Below, piece after piece: positions 1-9,551 of a DNA stretch of 64,000 nt. This stretch comes from an uncultured bacterium (lineage in GTDB: Bacteria > Myxococcota_A > Polyangia > Polyangiales > Houyiibacteriaceae), in assembly GCA_938024995.1 (NCBI GenBank), contig CALJDU010000053.1:1-64000 (forward strand). The letters run 5' to 3'. Numbering within the stretch: position 1 is the stretch's first letter; the number at the start of each line of letters is the position of its first letter. The notes beneath the pieces are model-generated. The model was not told the DNA's origin and did no database searches. It was given only the letters and a program-made list of their open reading frames with translations. The position numbers and the translations under genes were made by a program.

Positions 1-4
1 AGCT

Positions 5-919
5 CTAGCGAGCGCGCGCGAACGCTTGCATGGTTTCCGTCTCGTTGAAGGCGTGCTGAAAGCCCGTCTCGCGGCGGAAGTCGGCGGCCTCGATCACGAC
101 GGGGTACTTGATGTGCTCGATCGCGCCGCGCGGCAACTTGGGGAGCCCAAAGCGGCCGAACGCAAAGGCGAGCGCGGGTTCGGGGACCGAGAATTGTTCG
201 CGACCGGTCTCGCGAATGATGACGCTGAGCGGGACGGGCGGCGGCCCGGCGACGTTGAACACACCGCGCGGCTTCTTTTCGATCGCGGTCACGATCGCCG
301 ACGCCGCGTCCTCTTCATGGATGAAGTGGAAGAGCGGATCGAAACCGAGCACCGTCGGAACCCGCGGCCCTTTGAGGAACGCGGCGAGCGTGCCGGAGCG
401 CGACGGGCCGAGCGTGTAGCAGAGGCGCAAGACCGCGGTCGTGAGCTCGGGGACCCGCCAGAGCGCAGCGCCGGCGTAGAGGTCTGCCGCGACCAAGTCC
501 GCGAGCTCGGGGAACGACTGGATGCCGAGCGGCGGCTCTTCTTCGGTGTGATAGAGCGGCGAGTCGGCCGCCGCGCCGTAGTACGTGTGGCGGCCCGCGA
601 AGACGAACTGGCTCACGCCGTACTCGCGGCAGTACTCAACGATCGCGCGGGTGCCCTGGAGGTTGATCCGGAAGCGGTCCGGGCTGCGATGCGTCAGGTG
701 CGTGACGGTCGCCATGTGGATGACGCCGTCAGGGCGCTGCGCGCGAAAGACATCTTCAGCGGCGCGCTTGCGGATGTCGGCTTGGAACATCTGCACGCCC
801 TCGGGCGCGTCGGGCCAGCGACGGCGGTCGATGCCGATAACGCTGTGACCTCGCGCGACCAAGCGCGTCCCGACCAAGCGGCCGAGCGCGCCCGCGACAC
901 CAGTAACCAACACCTTCAC
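5..919 (-). CDS. NAD-dependent epimerase/dehydratase (extended SDR)
   Basis: A 304-residue extended short-chain dehydrogenase/reductase, predicted to be a cytoplasmic NAD(P)-dependent nucleotide-sugar epimerase, dehydratase or reductase. The N-terminus carries the Rossmann motif TGVAGALGRLVG at residues 6-17. An acidic residue after strand 2 (GIDRRR) suggests NAD binding, and DGVIHMATVTH resembles the strand-4 segment of the family. The usual YxxxK pair is not clear: HTYYGAAADSP lies where it is expected but the lysine is not obvious, so catalysis is uncertain. The GTG start is preferred because AGGAG lies about 6 bases upstream. That Shine-Dalgarno is contributed by the end of the structured repeat at 928-1020. 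Substrate unknown. Confidence 0.85.
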   Translation of the reverse strand: MKVLVTGVAGALGRLVGTRLVARGHSVIGIDRRRWPDAPEGVQMFQADIRKRAAEDVFRAQRPDGVIHMATVTHLTHRSPDRFRINLQGTRAIVEYCREYGVSQFVFAGRHTYYGAAADSPLYHTEEEPPLGIQSFPELADLVAADLYAGAALWRVPELTTAVLRLCYTLGPSRSGTLAAFLKGPRVPTVLGFDPLFHFIHEEDAASAIVTAIEKKPRGVFNVAGPPPVPLSVIIRETGREQFSVPEPALAFAFGRFGLPKLPRGAIEHIKYPVVIEAADFRRETGFQHAFNETETMQAFARAR

Positions 920-927
920 AGTTTTCT

Positions 928-1020
928 CCTGGAGGGTCTGTTCGGACCCTCCCTCCCAACGAGCAAGTAGTTGGGAGCCTCCCTCCTACGTTCGCTTCGC
1001 TCAGTATCGTTCGCTTCGCG
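928..1020 (-). repeat. Structured palindromic repeat, copy 1
   Basis: Read on the minus strand this segment matches the 38116-38217 insertion over about 75 bases: GAGCG-AGCGAAC, then GGAGGGAGGCTCC, a variable loop, then GGAGGGAGGG and a final CCCTCCAG. Two hairpins are visible. One has stem CTCCCAAC/GTTGGGAG with a 9-base loop; the other has stem GGAGGGTC/GACCCTCC. The other copy keeps the first stem with changed bases (CTCCAAAT/ATTTGGAG), which indicates selection on structure. The element sits in the leader of the SDR gene at 5-919 and its last bases form that gene's AGGAG. No coding content. Confidence 0.75.
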
Positions 1021-1041
1021 AACTCGGGTCTCGGCTCTAGC

Positions 1042-1200
1042 AGGATGCTGAAAAAATCGCTTGATGCGATTTGGGATGCTGCCCGCGTCGGCTTCGTGTC
1101 CTTTGACCGACAACAATGCCGAGTATTTTTGAGCGCCCGAGGATGACGGAGAAGGTGCGAGGCCGCGCGCGAAGCGCGCCAGCGAGTTTTTCAGCATCCT
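1042..1200. mobile_element. MITE-like element with 20-bp terminal inverted repeats
   Basis: The left end AGGATGCTGAAAAAATCGCT (1042-1061) and the reverse complement of the right end (1181-1200) match at 19 of 20 bases. They enclose about 119 bp with no plausible gene. This is the form of a non-autonomous transposable element mobilised in trans by a full-length IS with the same ends. No clear target-site duplication is visible. It lies directly beside the structured repeat at 928-1020 and upstream of neither flanking start codon, since the acyltransferase at 1233-2063 ends next to it. The parent IS is not in this window. Confidence 0.6.
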
Positions 1201-1232
1201 ACTGGATGGGCCTGATCGGACCGTCGCAGTGG

Positions 1233-2063
1233 TCACAACAGCTCCAGCTCGTTGGCGCGCATGCGTCCTTCGCGAAGATCGCGGCCTTGTTGGATCAACC
1301 AGCTCACGCGCGCGCGCACCTGCTCGACCATCCCGTGGATCTCCGCGTCGTTCTCGTTGCCGGTTCCCTCAAGCGTGATGGGCGCGCCATAGAGCAACTG
1401 GAACGTCGTGGGCCGCGGGAGCGGGATTCCGTAACGCGGGACGGGGATGTACGGGACGCCAAACATCTTGCCGCTGATGTTCGCGACGGTCGGCAGCGCG
1501 TCGCCTCCGCCCACGAAACCAAAAGGCACGATTGGCGTGTTCGTCTCGAGCGCCAAGCGAACAAAGCCCGTCCCGAAGCGCACCAAGGTGTCCGCGTCCT
1601 TCGCGAGCTTCGCGGTACCTCGCGCGCCTTCCGGGAACACGACCAGCATGCGGTCGTCGTTGAGCAAACGCTCCGCGTGTTCCGGCAGACCCGTGAAGTG
1701 ACCGAGGCGCGAGGTCAGCTGCGAGGCGTAGGGAATGCGGTTGAGAAACTTGTCCGCCATCGCCTGCGCGAGACGCGGCGGCTCAAGCTCAAAGAACATG
1801 CTCGCGACCACCATGGCGCCGTCGATCGCGACCCCTCCGCTGTGGTTTCCGACGAGCATCACGCGCCCCTTGGGCGGGATGTGATCGAGCCCGAACGACT
1901 CGACGTGAAAGTAGCTCCGGTAGAGGAACTTCAAGATCGTGTAAGCGTGGCCGATCTCGTTTTGATCAATGCCAAAGGGATCGATGCCGTGATCGCCCCA
2001 CTGGAGCTGCACGCGCTTGACCCGATCGACGACCTCGCGGTCTTTGGGGATGAACCCGAACAC
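1233..2063 (-). CDS. PlsC-type lysophospholipid acyltransferase family protein
   Basis: A 276-residue acyltransferase of the glycerolipid acyltransferase superfamily, likely acting at the inner membrane on lysophospholipid, glycerol or a related acceptor. The first catalytic block is GNHSGGVAIDGAMV around residue 72, with His and Asp six residues apart rather than the four of the classic HX4D. The glycerol-binding block FPEGARG lies near residue 142. Both hallmarks and the overall length fit bacterial LPLAT/MGAT-like enzymes. The start used is GTG with no evident Shine-Dalgarno, and no better downstream start is seen. It is divergent from the lipoprotein gene at 2100 with about 36 bases between starts, so the two may share a regulatory region. 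Confidence 0.85.
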   Translation of the reverse strand: MFGFIPKDREVVDRVKRVQLQWGDHGIDPFGIDQNEIGHAYTILKFLYRSYFHVESFGLDHIPPKGRVMLVGNHSGGVAIDGAMVVASMFFELEPPRLAQAMADKFLNRIPYASQLTSRLGHFTGLPEHAERLLNDDRMLVVFPEGARGTAKLAKDADTLVRFGTGFVRLALETNTPIVPFGFVGGGDALPTVANISGKMFGVPYIPVPRYGIPLPRPTTFQLLYGAPITLEGTGNENDAEIHGMVEQVRARVSWLIQQGRDLREGRMRANELELL

Positions 2064-2099
2064 GACGTGACAGTACCAGGTTTCACTTTCCGGAGCGGC

Positions 2100-2951
2100 G
2101 TGACAGCGTCAGCCGTGGTCGTCTTCCTGCGCTTCGTGCTCGTCTCCTCTGTTGTCGTCGCGGGCTGTGGCGGCGCGGCTCCCGTACCCGTGACGCCCGA
2201 GCAGGGCGCGGTGGCGGCCAGCCCCACGCCCGAGTCGGCGGAAGCGGAGGTCACCGTGCCGCCACGAACGTTTGCGCCGATCCTCATGGCGGAAGGTCGC
2301 GCCTTTGCGCTGCTCGAAGAGCTCATCATCGACGGGCTGCCCACGCCGACCGAGACCCTTCAGGAAGACGACCTCACGCTTGTGTTGGCGCGGTCGAACG
2401 CGGAAGCCGACAGCGGGGCGCAGGTCGTCATCACGGACCGCGGCGGGATCTGCCGAACCACCGGGATCGCGGCGCACCTCGTCATGATCCCAGGTCGCGC
2501 ATCCGCCTACCAAGCACTTGAGCTCGACGCGACGTCGCTCGGTCCCTGTTCCGCTGAGCGCCCGGTGCTCGTCGCCGAAGGCGCGAACGAAGTCGTTTGG
2601 TTCAGAGCGCACCGCGAGAGCGATCCCGGAGCCGCGGTCTCCGCGCCGATCGAAGGCGAGCTCGATGGCTCACTCATGACCTACGTGATCACGACCCCCG
2701 CCAGCGACGACATGCTCTGTCCCGGGACACCGGCGCAGATCACGATCTGGGAAGGCGCCGTCCAGCACGGCAGCGTCACGATCCCCGGCCGACTCATCAA
2801 CCTCCGCGGTCTCGTGCAGATCGACGGCGAGCGCTACCTCTTCGTTGAGTGGGGTGACGGACCGTTTCAAATCGTGCGCGTGAGCGACGGCGCAGGATCG
2901 GCGCAACAATGGCCGATCACGAGCGGCGAAATGTGCGACTGCTGCGACTGA
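2100..2951 (+). CDS. Putative lipoprotein of unknown function
   Basis: A 283-residue secreted lipoprotein that I do not recognise. The open frame extends far upstream, but that part is antisense to the acyltransferase. The GTG at 2100 follows a GGAG and gives a textbook SPII signal peptide: VVVFLRFVLVSSVVVAGC, with lipobox VVAGC near residue 23. An Ala/Pro/Glu-rich linker follows (VPVTPEQGAVAASPTPESAE), then a domain of about 220 residues ending in Cys-x-Cys-Cys (MCDCCD). A late stretch, GRLINLRGLVQIDGERYLFVEW, looks like a beta-rich domain. Expected location is the outer or inner membrane leaflet facing the periplasm. Its tail faces the Cys-rich protein ending at 2971. Confidence 0.7.
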   Translation: MTASAVVVFLRFVLVSSVVVAGCGGAAPVPVTPEQGAVAASPTPESAEAEVTVPPRTFAPILMAEGRAFALLEELIIDGLPTPTETLQEDDLTLVLARSNAEADSGAQVVITDRGGICRTTGIAAHLVMIPGRASAYQALELDATSLGPCSAERPVLVAEGANEVVWFRAHRESDPGAAVSAPIEGELDGSLMTYVITTPASDDMLCPGTPAQITIWEGAVQHGSVTIPGRLINLRGLVQIDGERYLFVEWGDGPFQIVRVSDGAGSAQQWPITSGEMCDCCD

Positions 2952-2970
2952 CCCGCTCGTTCGACGGGAC

Positions 2971-5874
2971 TTAGGGACACTCGGTTCCGCTGGGCTGGCA
3001 GCCAAACTCGCAGCAGATCCCCGTACCGCAGCTGTCCCCCACGTTCCGGCAGACACCACCCCCGCACTGATAGACGCGACACTCGAAGATGCCTGGACCG
3101 CTGCACGCGGTTCCGTCGGAAACGTTCATGTCCGCCGGGCAGGCCGCGCTGCTGCCGGTGCAGGACTCGGCCTGGTCACACTCGCCGCTGGCCCCGCGGC
3201 AGACTGTCGCGGCGCTTGAGAAGCGATCGGCGGGACAGCTCGCGCTAGACCCAGTGCATGTCTCCGCGACGTCACACAGGCCGTCCACGCCGCGGCAGAC
3301 CGTTGCGCCGCTGCGGAAACCGTTGGAGGGACACGCGGCGCTTGAACCTGTGCAGGTCTCCGCGACGTCGCACACTCCCGCGCTTCCTCGACACACTGTC
3401 GACCCGCTCTGGAACTGGTCGCTCGGGCACGCCGCGCTTGAACCGTTGCAGACCTCGGCGACGTCACACGGACCCGCGGAGGCGCGACACGAGGTTCCGG
3501 CAGCGGCGCGGCGATCTGTCGGACACGCCGCGCTTGAACCGGTGCAGGTCTCCGCGACATCGCAGACGCCCGCGCTCGCCCGACAGGTCGTCGAACCGCT
3601 TCGGAACGCATCGCTTGGGCACGCCGCGCTCGAACCGGTGCAGGTCTCCGTGACATCACATGCGCCTGCGCTTGCTCGACACGTCGTCGAACCGCTCCGG
3701 AAGGCGTCGGCGGGACACGCCGCGCTCCCACCGGTACACGTCTCCGCGACATCACAGGCGCCTGCGCTCGCCCGACACGTGGTCGCGCTGCTCACGAAGC
3801 TATCGCCTGGACACGCGGCGCTTGAGCCGGTGCACGTCTCGGCCCGATCGCAAGGTCCGCCCGCCGCGCGGCAAGTCGTCCCCGACGGAGTGAAGGCGTT
3901 TGCCGGGCACGCTGCGCTCGAACCGGTGCAGACCTCCGCGGCATCGCACACGCCCGCCGAGGCCCGGCATACGGAACCTGCCGAGGTGAAACTGTTTCCA
4001 GGACACGAGGCGCTGGAACCGGTGCAGGTCTCCGCGACGTCGCAGGCGCCGGCGGACGCACGGCAGGTCGTCGCGCCGCTCGCGAAGCCATCCACCGGAC
4101 AGGTGGCGCTCGAGCCGCTGCACACCTCAGCGACGTCACATGGTCCCGCGCTCGCGCGACAAGTCGTCGACGCGCCGGCGAGACTGTCTGCAGGACACGC
4201 GGCAGACGCGCCGTCACACACCTCGGCGACGTCGCACACCCCAGCAGACGCGCGGCACACAAAGCCGGCATCGCGGAAGCGGTCTCGCACACAGCGCGGA
4301 GGTGAGCTGCTGCAATCGATCCGCCCGATCTCGCAAGCGTTTCCGGTGTTGCAGACGGAACCGCACATCAAGTCGCGACACGTGCCGGAGCCATCGCAGA
4401 CCTCGCTCGCGCCGCCGCAGGTCGCGCCGAACGCCGCGAAGGCGTCATCGGGACAGCTACCGTTCGTGCCTGAACAGGTCTCCGCGATGTCGCAGGCGCT
4501 CGCGGCCGTGCGGCACTCGGTTCCGGAAGGACGCAACGCGTCGGCAGGGCAGGCACCGCTCGACCCCGAGCAGGTCTCCGCCGTATCGCACGGTCCGGTC
4601 GACGCGCGACACGTTTGGCTCGAGGGCGCGAACGCGGGCGCGCAGTCGACGGAGCTTCCATCACAGGTATCGGCGACATCGCACGGCGCGCTGGGGTCTG
4701 CCGCCGCGCACACCGTTCCGTTGGCGCGTCGCCCATCGCTCGGACACTCGCTGTTCACGCCGTCACACACTTCCGCTTCGTCACACGGTCCCGCGGCCGC
4801 GCGGCAGGGAACGCCCGCGGAAACCGGTCGCGTCGCGCGACACTCGGCGCTGCCATCGGCGTTGCAGAAGAAGGCGCCGACCTCGCACGCGTTGCCGGTG
4901 TCGCACGCTTCTCCGGCGGGACACTCCGTGCAGGCGCCGCCCACGCACACTCCGTCTGCGCAGGGAGTCGCGTCGGGCTGGCTGGTCGGGACGCACGCAC
5001 CCGCGCCGTCGCAGACGTCGGGGACATCGCACTCGTCGGCGCTCGCGGGAACACACTCGGTGCCCGCTTCGCTGGGCGCGCCCGCGATACAAACCGCTTC
5101 CCCGGTCGAGCAGTCCACTTGGCCTTGCGTACACGGATCGTCGTTGTCGCAGCTCGCGCCTTCGTCGCACTCGAGGACATCGGTGTTCGTGTCACCCACA
5201 TCGCGAACATCTGCGTCAACGCCGGCGTCCGTTCCGCCATCGACAAGCTCGCCGACGCAACCGACGTCAGGGTCGCAATAACGCTCGACGCCACACGCAT
5301 CGGGATCCGCCGCCGCGTAACAGACGCGGTCGACGCAGCGTGCGGTCGCGCAGTCCGCGAACGCAGAAGCGCAGTCACCGTCGCTCGCGCAACCGCTCCA
5401 CCCTCCGCAGTCATCGCCGGTCGCGGGATCGCAGTCCACCGGCACGCACTGTCCGTCGAGGCACTGGGTGGCGTTGAGATCGCCGCCGGGGTTGGGGCAC
5501 TCGACGCCGACGCAGTTCCGCGTGAAGACCACCGTGACTCCGGTGTCACCGCTCGCGTCGAACGCGATGAGGCGCGAACCGACCGGGCCGCGCGTCGGGC
5601 TCAAGAGCTCCACCCGCGATTCCCAGAGGCCGGGTCCATCGAGCGGGACGTCGGCGATACGCACGCCCCGGAGGAGATCTTCGCCGCGAACGATGATCTG
5701 CTCGGTCCCGAGGTCAACGCCATCGCGAAACACGGTCGTGCGCGCGACGCCGATCTCAATGCCAGGGATGAGGTCACTCCGGAGGTCGACCCGAACCGAA
5801 ATGTCGTCGCCGCACGACGCCAAGATCAACGCGAACGAGGCGAAGCAGAGCAGGCGACGAGTGACGGTCACCAT
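2971..5874 (-). CDS. Large Cys-rich surface lipoprotein with disintegrin-like repeats
   Basis: A 967-residue protein starting at the ATG before an SPII signal; TRRLLCFASFALILASC gives lipobox LASC. Residues about 20-230 form a module shared with the lipoproteins at 18895 and 19761: a V-D-L-R-S-D-L-I-P-G segment, then FTRNCVGVECPNPGGD, then a Cys-rich CYAAADPDACGVERYCDP region. The rest is repeats of about 32 residues: four copies (about 4430-4815), a spacer with CNTGNACEIG, then twelve near-identical copies (about 3105-4260). The consensus is C-R-A-S-A-G-x-C-D-V-A-E-T-C-T-G-S-S-A-A, then C-P and a variable stretch before the next Cys. This spacing resembles the Cys-rich part of ADAM/snake disintegrin domains. 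Likely a rigid disulphide-bonded surface stalk or adhesin. Confidence 0.85.
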   Translation of the reverse strand: MVTVTRRLLCFASFALILASCGDDISVRVDLRSDLIPGIEIGVARTTVFRDGVDLGTEQIIVRGEDLLRGVRIADVPLDGPGLWESRVELLSPTRGPVGSRLIAFDASGDTGVTVVFTRNCVGVECPNPGGDLNATQCLDGQCVPVDCDPATGDDCGGWSGCASDGDCASAFADCATARCVDRVCYAAADPDACGVERYCDPDVGCVGELVDGGTDAGVDADVRDVGDTNTDVLECDEGASCDNDDPCTQGQVDCSTGEAVCIAGAPSEAGTECVPASADECDVPDVCDGAGACVPTSQPDATPCADGVCVGGACTECPAGEACDTGNACEVGAFFCNADGSAECRATRPVSAGVPCRAAAGPCDEAEVCDGVNSECPSDGRRANGTVCAAADPSAPCDVADTCDGSSVDCAPAFAPSSQTCRASTGPCDTAETCSGSSGACPADALRPSGTECRTAASACDIAETCSGTNGSCPDDAFAAFGATCGGASEVCDGSGTCRDLMCGSVCNTGNACEIGRIDCSSSPPRCVRDRFRDAGFVCRASAGVCDVAEVCDGASAACPADSLAGASTTCRASAGPCDVAEVCSGSSATCPVDGFASGATTCRASAGACDVAETCTGSSASCPGNSFTSAGSVCRASAGVCDAAEVCTGSSAACPANAFTPSGTTCRAAGGPCDRAETCTGSSAACPGDSFVSSATTCRASAGACDVAETCTGGSAACPADAFRSGSTTCRASAGACDVTETCTGSSAACPSDAFRSGSTTCRASAGVCDVAETCTGSSAACPTDRRAAAGTSCRASAGPCDVAEVCNGSSAACPSDQFQSGSTVCRGSAGVCDVAETCTGSSAACPSNGFRSGATVCRGVDGLCDVAETCTGSSASCPADRFSSAATVCRGASGECDQAESCTGSSAACPADMNVSDGTACSGPGIFECRVYQCGGGVCRNVGDSCGTGICCEFGCQPSGTECP
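3105..4260 (-). repeat. Tandem 96-bp coding repeat, 12 copies
   Basis: Twelve consecutive 96-base units inside the Cys-rich lipoprotein gene, each encoding 32 residues with four invariant cysteines (positions 1, 8, 14 and 21 of the unit) and the core C-D-V-A-E-T-C-T-G-S-S-A-A-C-P. Adjacent copies differ mainly in the last ten residues. A further four more diverged units lie at about 4430-4815. High nucleotide similarity between units makes copy number prone to recombination and to assembly collapse. Confidence 0.85.
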
Positions 5875-5964
5875 ACAAGGGTAGGCATCCAAAGTTCGAA
5901 AGCCAAACACGGGCAACCTCTTGTACGAGCGAACACGCGGGTCGGATCGTGTACGTGTCGCGTT

Positions 5965-6003
5965 GTTAAAAAAGAAAACGCCCACAAGCGCGGGCGTTTT
6001 CTT
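5965..6003 (-). terminator. Rho-independent terminator of the EF-G gene
   Basis: A perfect 12-bp stem (AAGAAAACGCCC at 5972-5983 with its complement at 5992-6003) and an 8-base loop. On the minus strand it is followed by a T-run. It lies 34 bases past the EF-G stop codon in the direction of transcription. Confidence 0.85.
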
Positions 6004-6036
6004 GAATGCCTCTTCGGGAGGCTCTGGCCTGAAGGG

Positions 6037-8130
<2,094 letters not shown>

Positions 8131-8332
8131 TTTCCGGCTCTAATTCCTTCAAGAGGTCTCGATGTGCCGGGCTAACTAGCTATTGACAGGGGGACCTGGC
8201 AAGTGCCGATGCAACAAGCTCCGATTTCTCGACGATTTCTCGGGTTTTTGGGCTGTCGCGGCGCCCCAAAAGCGTGAACCAGCGAGATGCCCAAAACCGG
8301 ATCACGGAATTGGCCGCGCCGAGGCAACGGTT

Positions 8333-8371
8333 GTGGCGAGCGGTGGTGGCGAGCGGTGGTGGCGAGCGGTC
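8333..8371. repeat. 13-bp tandem repeat, 3 copies
   Basis: GTGGCGAGCGGTG occurs three times head to tail (the last copy with one change) in the non-coding gap between the EF-G start and the dnaJ stop. No gene or strong hairpin is seen in the rest of this gap. Confidence 0.7.
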
Positions 8372-8398
8372 GGACCGCGGGGCGGATTGAGCCAGCCG

Positions 8399-9448
8399 TC
8401 AGAGGTGCGACTTGAGCTCGCTGAGGAGCGCTTCGGCTTCCGGCGAGAGGTCACGCGGGACATCGACCTGAACGACGCACACGAGGTTGCCACGGCCGCG
8501 CCCGTCCAAACGGGGCACGCCCTTGTCGCGGATGATCAGCGTCTCCCCCGGTTGCACGCCGGCGGGGACCTTCATGCTGATCTCGTCCTCGTCGGGGTCG
8601 AGCAAGGGCACGTTCACGTCGGCGCCGAGCGCGGCTTGCGGAAAGGACACGTGAAGCTCGTGGACCAGGTCGTAGCCGTCGCGCATGAAGCGCTCATCGT
8701 GCTCGACCTCGATCGTGATCAAGAGATGACCGGGCGGCCCCCCGTTGCGTCCCGCTTGTCCCTTTTCGGCGAGCCGCAGGGTCTGACCCGAATCGACGCC
8801 GCCGGGAATGTGAACGCGGACCTTACGCGTGACGCGTTGCTCTCCGCCACCACGACACTCTTCGCAGGCCTTCTCGGCGCTTGAGCCGGCACCGCGACAG
8901 CTCGGGCAGGTCGTCGAGAGCAAGTACCCTCCGCGGCTCTGCACGACTTGGCCTTGACCGTTGCACGTGCCGCACGCGACGAGCTTGCCCTCTGCGGCAC
9001 CGGTTCCGCGGCATGGGCTACACGGAGTGGGATGCGTCAGCTCGAGCTCGCGCTCCAAACCGAACGCGGCCTCTTCCAAGGAGAGGCCGATCGTGACCGA
9101 CACGTTGCCGCCGCGGCGGGGCGCGTTTGGGTTGCGACGCCCACCTCCGAAGATGTCCTGGAAGTGGTTGAAGATGTCGCCGAGATCCGAGAAGCCACCG
9201 CCGCCGCCGCGTGGCCCGCGACCTTCCAAACCGGCGTGGCCGTACATATCGTAGACCTGCCGCTTCTGGGCATCGTTGAGTATCGAGTACGCCTCGGAGA
9301 CGAGCTTGAACTGCTCTTCTGCTTCCGGGTCGTCCGGGTTCCGGTCAGGGTGAAGCTCGAGAGCTTTTTTGCGATAGGCCTTTTTCAGGACCTTCTCGTC
9401 GGCGTCGCGGTCTACGCCGAGGAGCTCGTAGTAGTCGGGCTTCTCCAT
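8399..9448 (-). CDS. dnaJ: DnaJ-family co-chaperone (J domain plus zinc fingers)
   Basis: A type I Hsp40 of about 349 residues that stimulates DnaK ATPase activity and delivers unfolded clients. The J domain begins at the start chosen (MEKPDYYELLGV) and has the HPD motif in LELHPDRNPDD. A Gly/Phe-rich linker follows (RGPRGGGGGFSDLGDIF), then four zinc-binding CxxCxGxG motifs: CSPCRGTG, CGTCNGQG, CPSCRGAG and CEECRGGG. Two C-terminal substrate-binding beta domains follow. An ATG six codons upstream is also possible, but the family normally starts at M-x-K-x-D-Y-Y. No dnaK or grpE is adjacent, so it may be one of several DnaJ paralogues in the genome. Confidence 0.92.
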   Translation of the reverse strand: MEKPDYYELLGVDRDADEKVLKKAYRKKALELHPDRNPDDPEAEEQFKLVSEAYSILNDAQKRQVYDMYGHAGLEGRGPRGGGGGFSDLGDIFNHFQDIFGGGRRNPNAPRRGGNVSVTIGLSLEEAAFGLERELELTHPTPCSPCRGTGAAEGKLVACGTCNGQGQVVQSRGGYLLSTTCPSCRGAGSSAEKACEECRGGGEQRVTRKVRVHIPGGVDSGQTLRLAEKGQAGRNGGPPGHLLITIEVEHDERFMRDGYDLVHELHVSFPQAALGADVNVPLLDPDEDEISMKVPAGVQPGETLIIRDKGVPRLDGRGRGNLVCVVQVDVPRDLSPEAEALLSELKSHL

Positions 9449-9551
9449 ACGCGGAGTCCGCAACATAAGGATCCACGAGATCAGGTCAACCTGCCGAATC
9501 CGCGGCGATCAACCCCAATACTGACAGGTGTTCAGACTTCTTCATGTTGGA

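Noticed and set aside
916..1236. 106-codon minus-strand frame across the 5-prime gap
   Set aside because: It runs through the MITE-like element and the hairpin repeat and has no coding signature.
1116..2099. Upstream part of the long frame ending at 2951
   Set aside because: Antisense to the acyltransferase; the signal peptide and ribosome site place the real start at 2100.
3089..5281. 730-codon plus-strand frame with periodic G-H-A-A-L-E-P-V-Q-V-S-A-T-S
   Set aside because: The periodicity is the complement of the 96-bp repeats encoding the disintegrin-like units; no start context or known domain.
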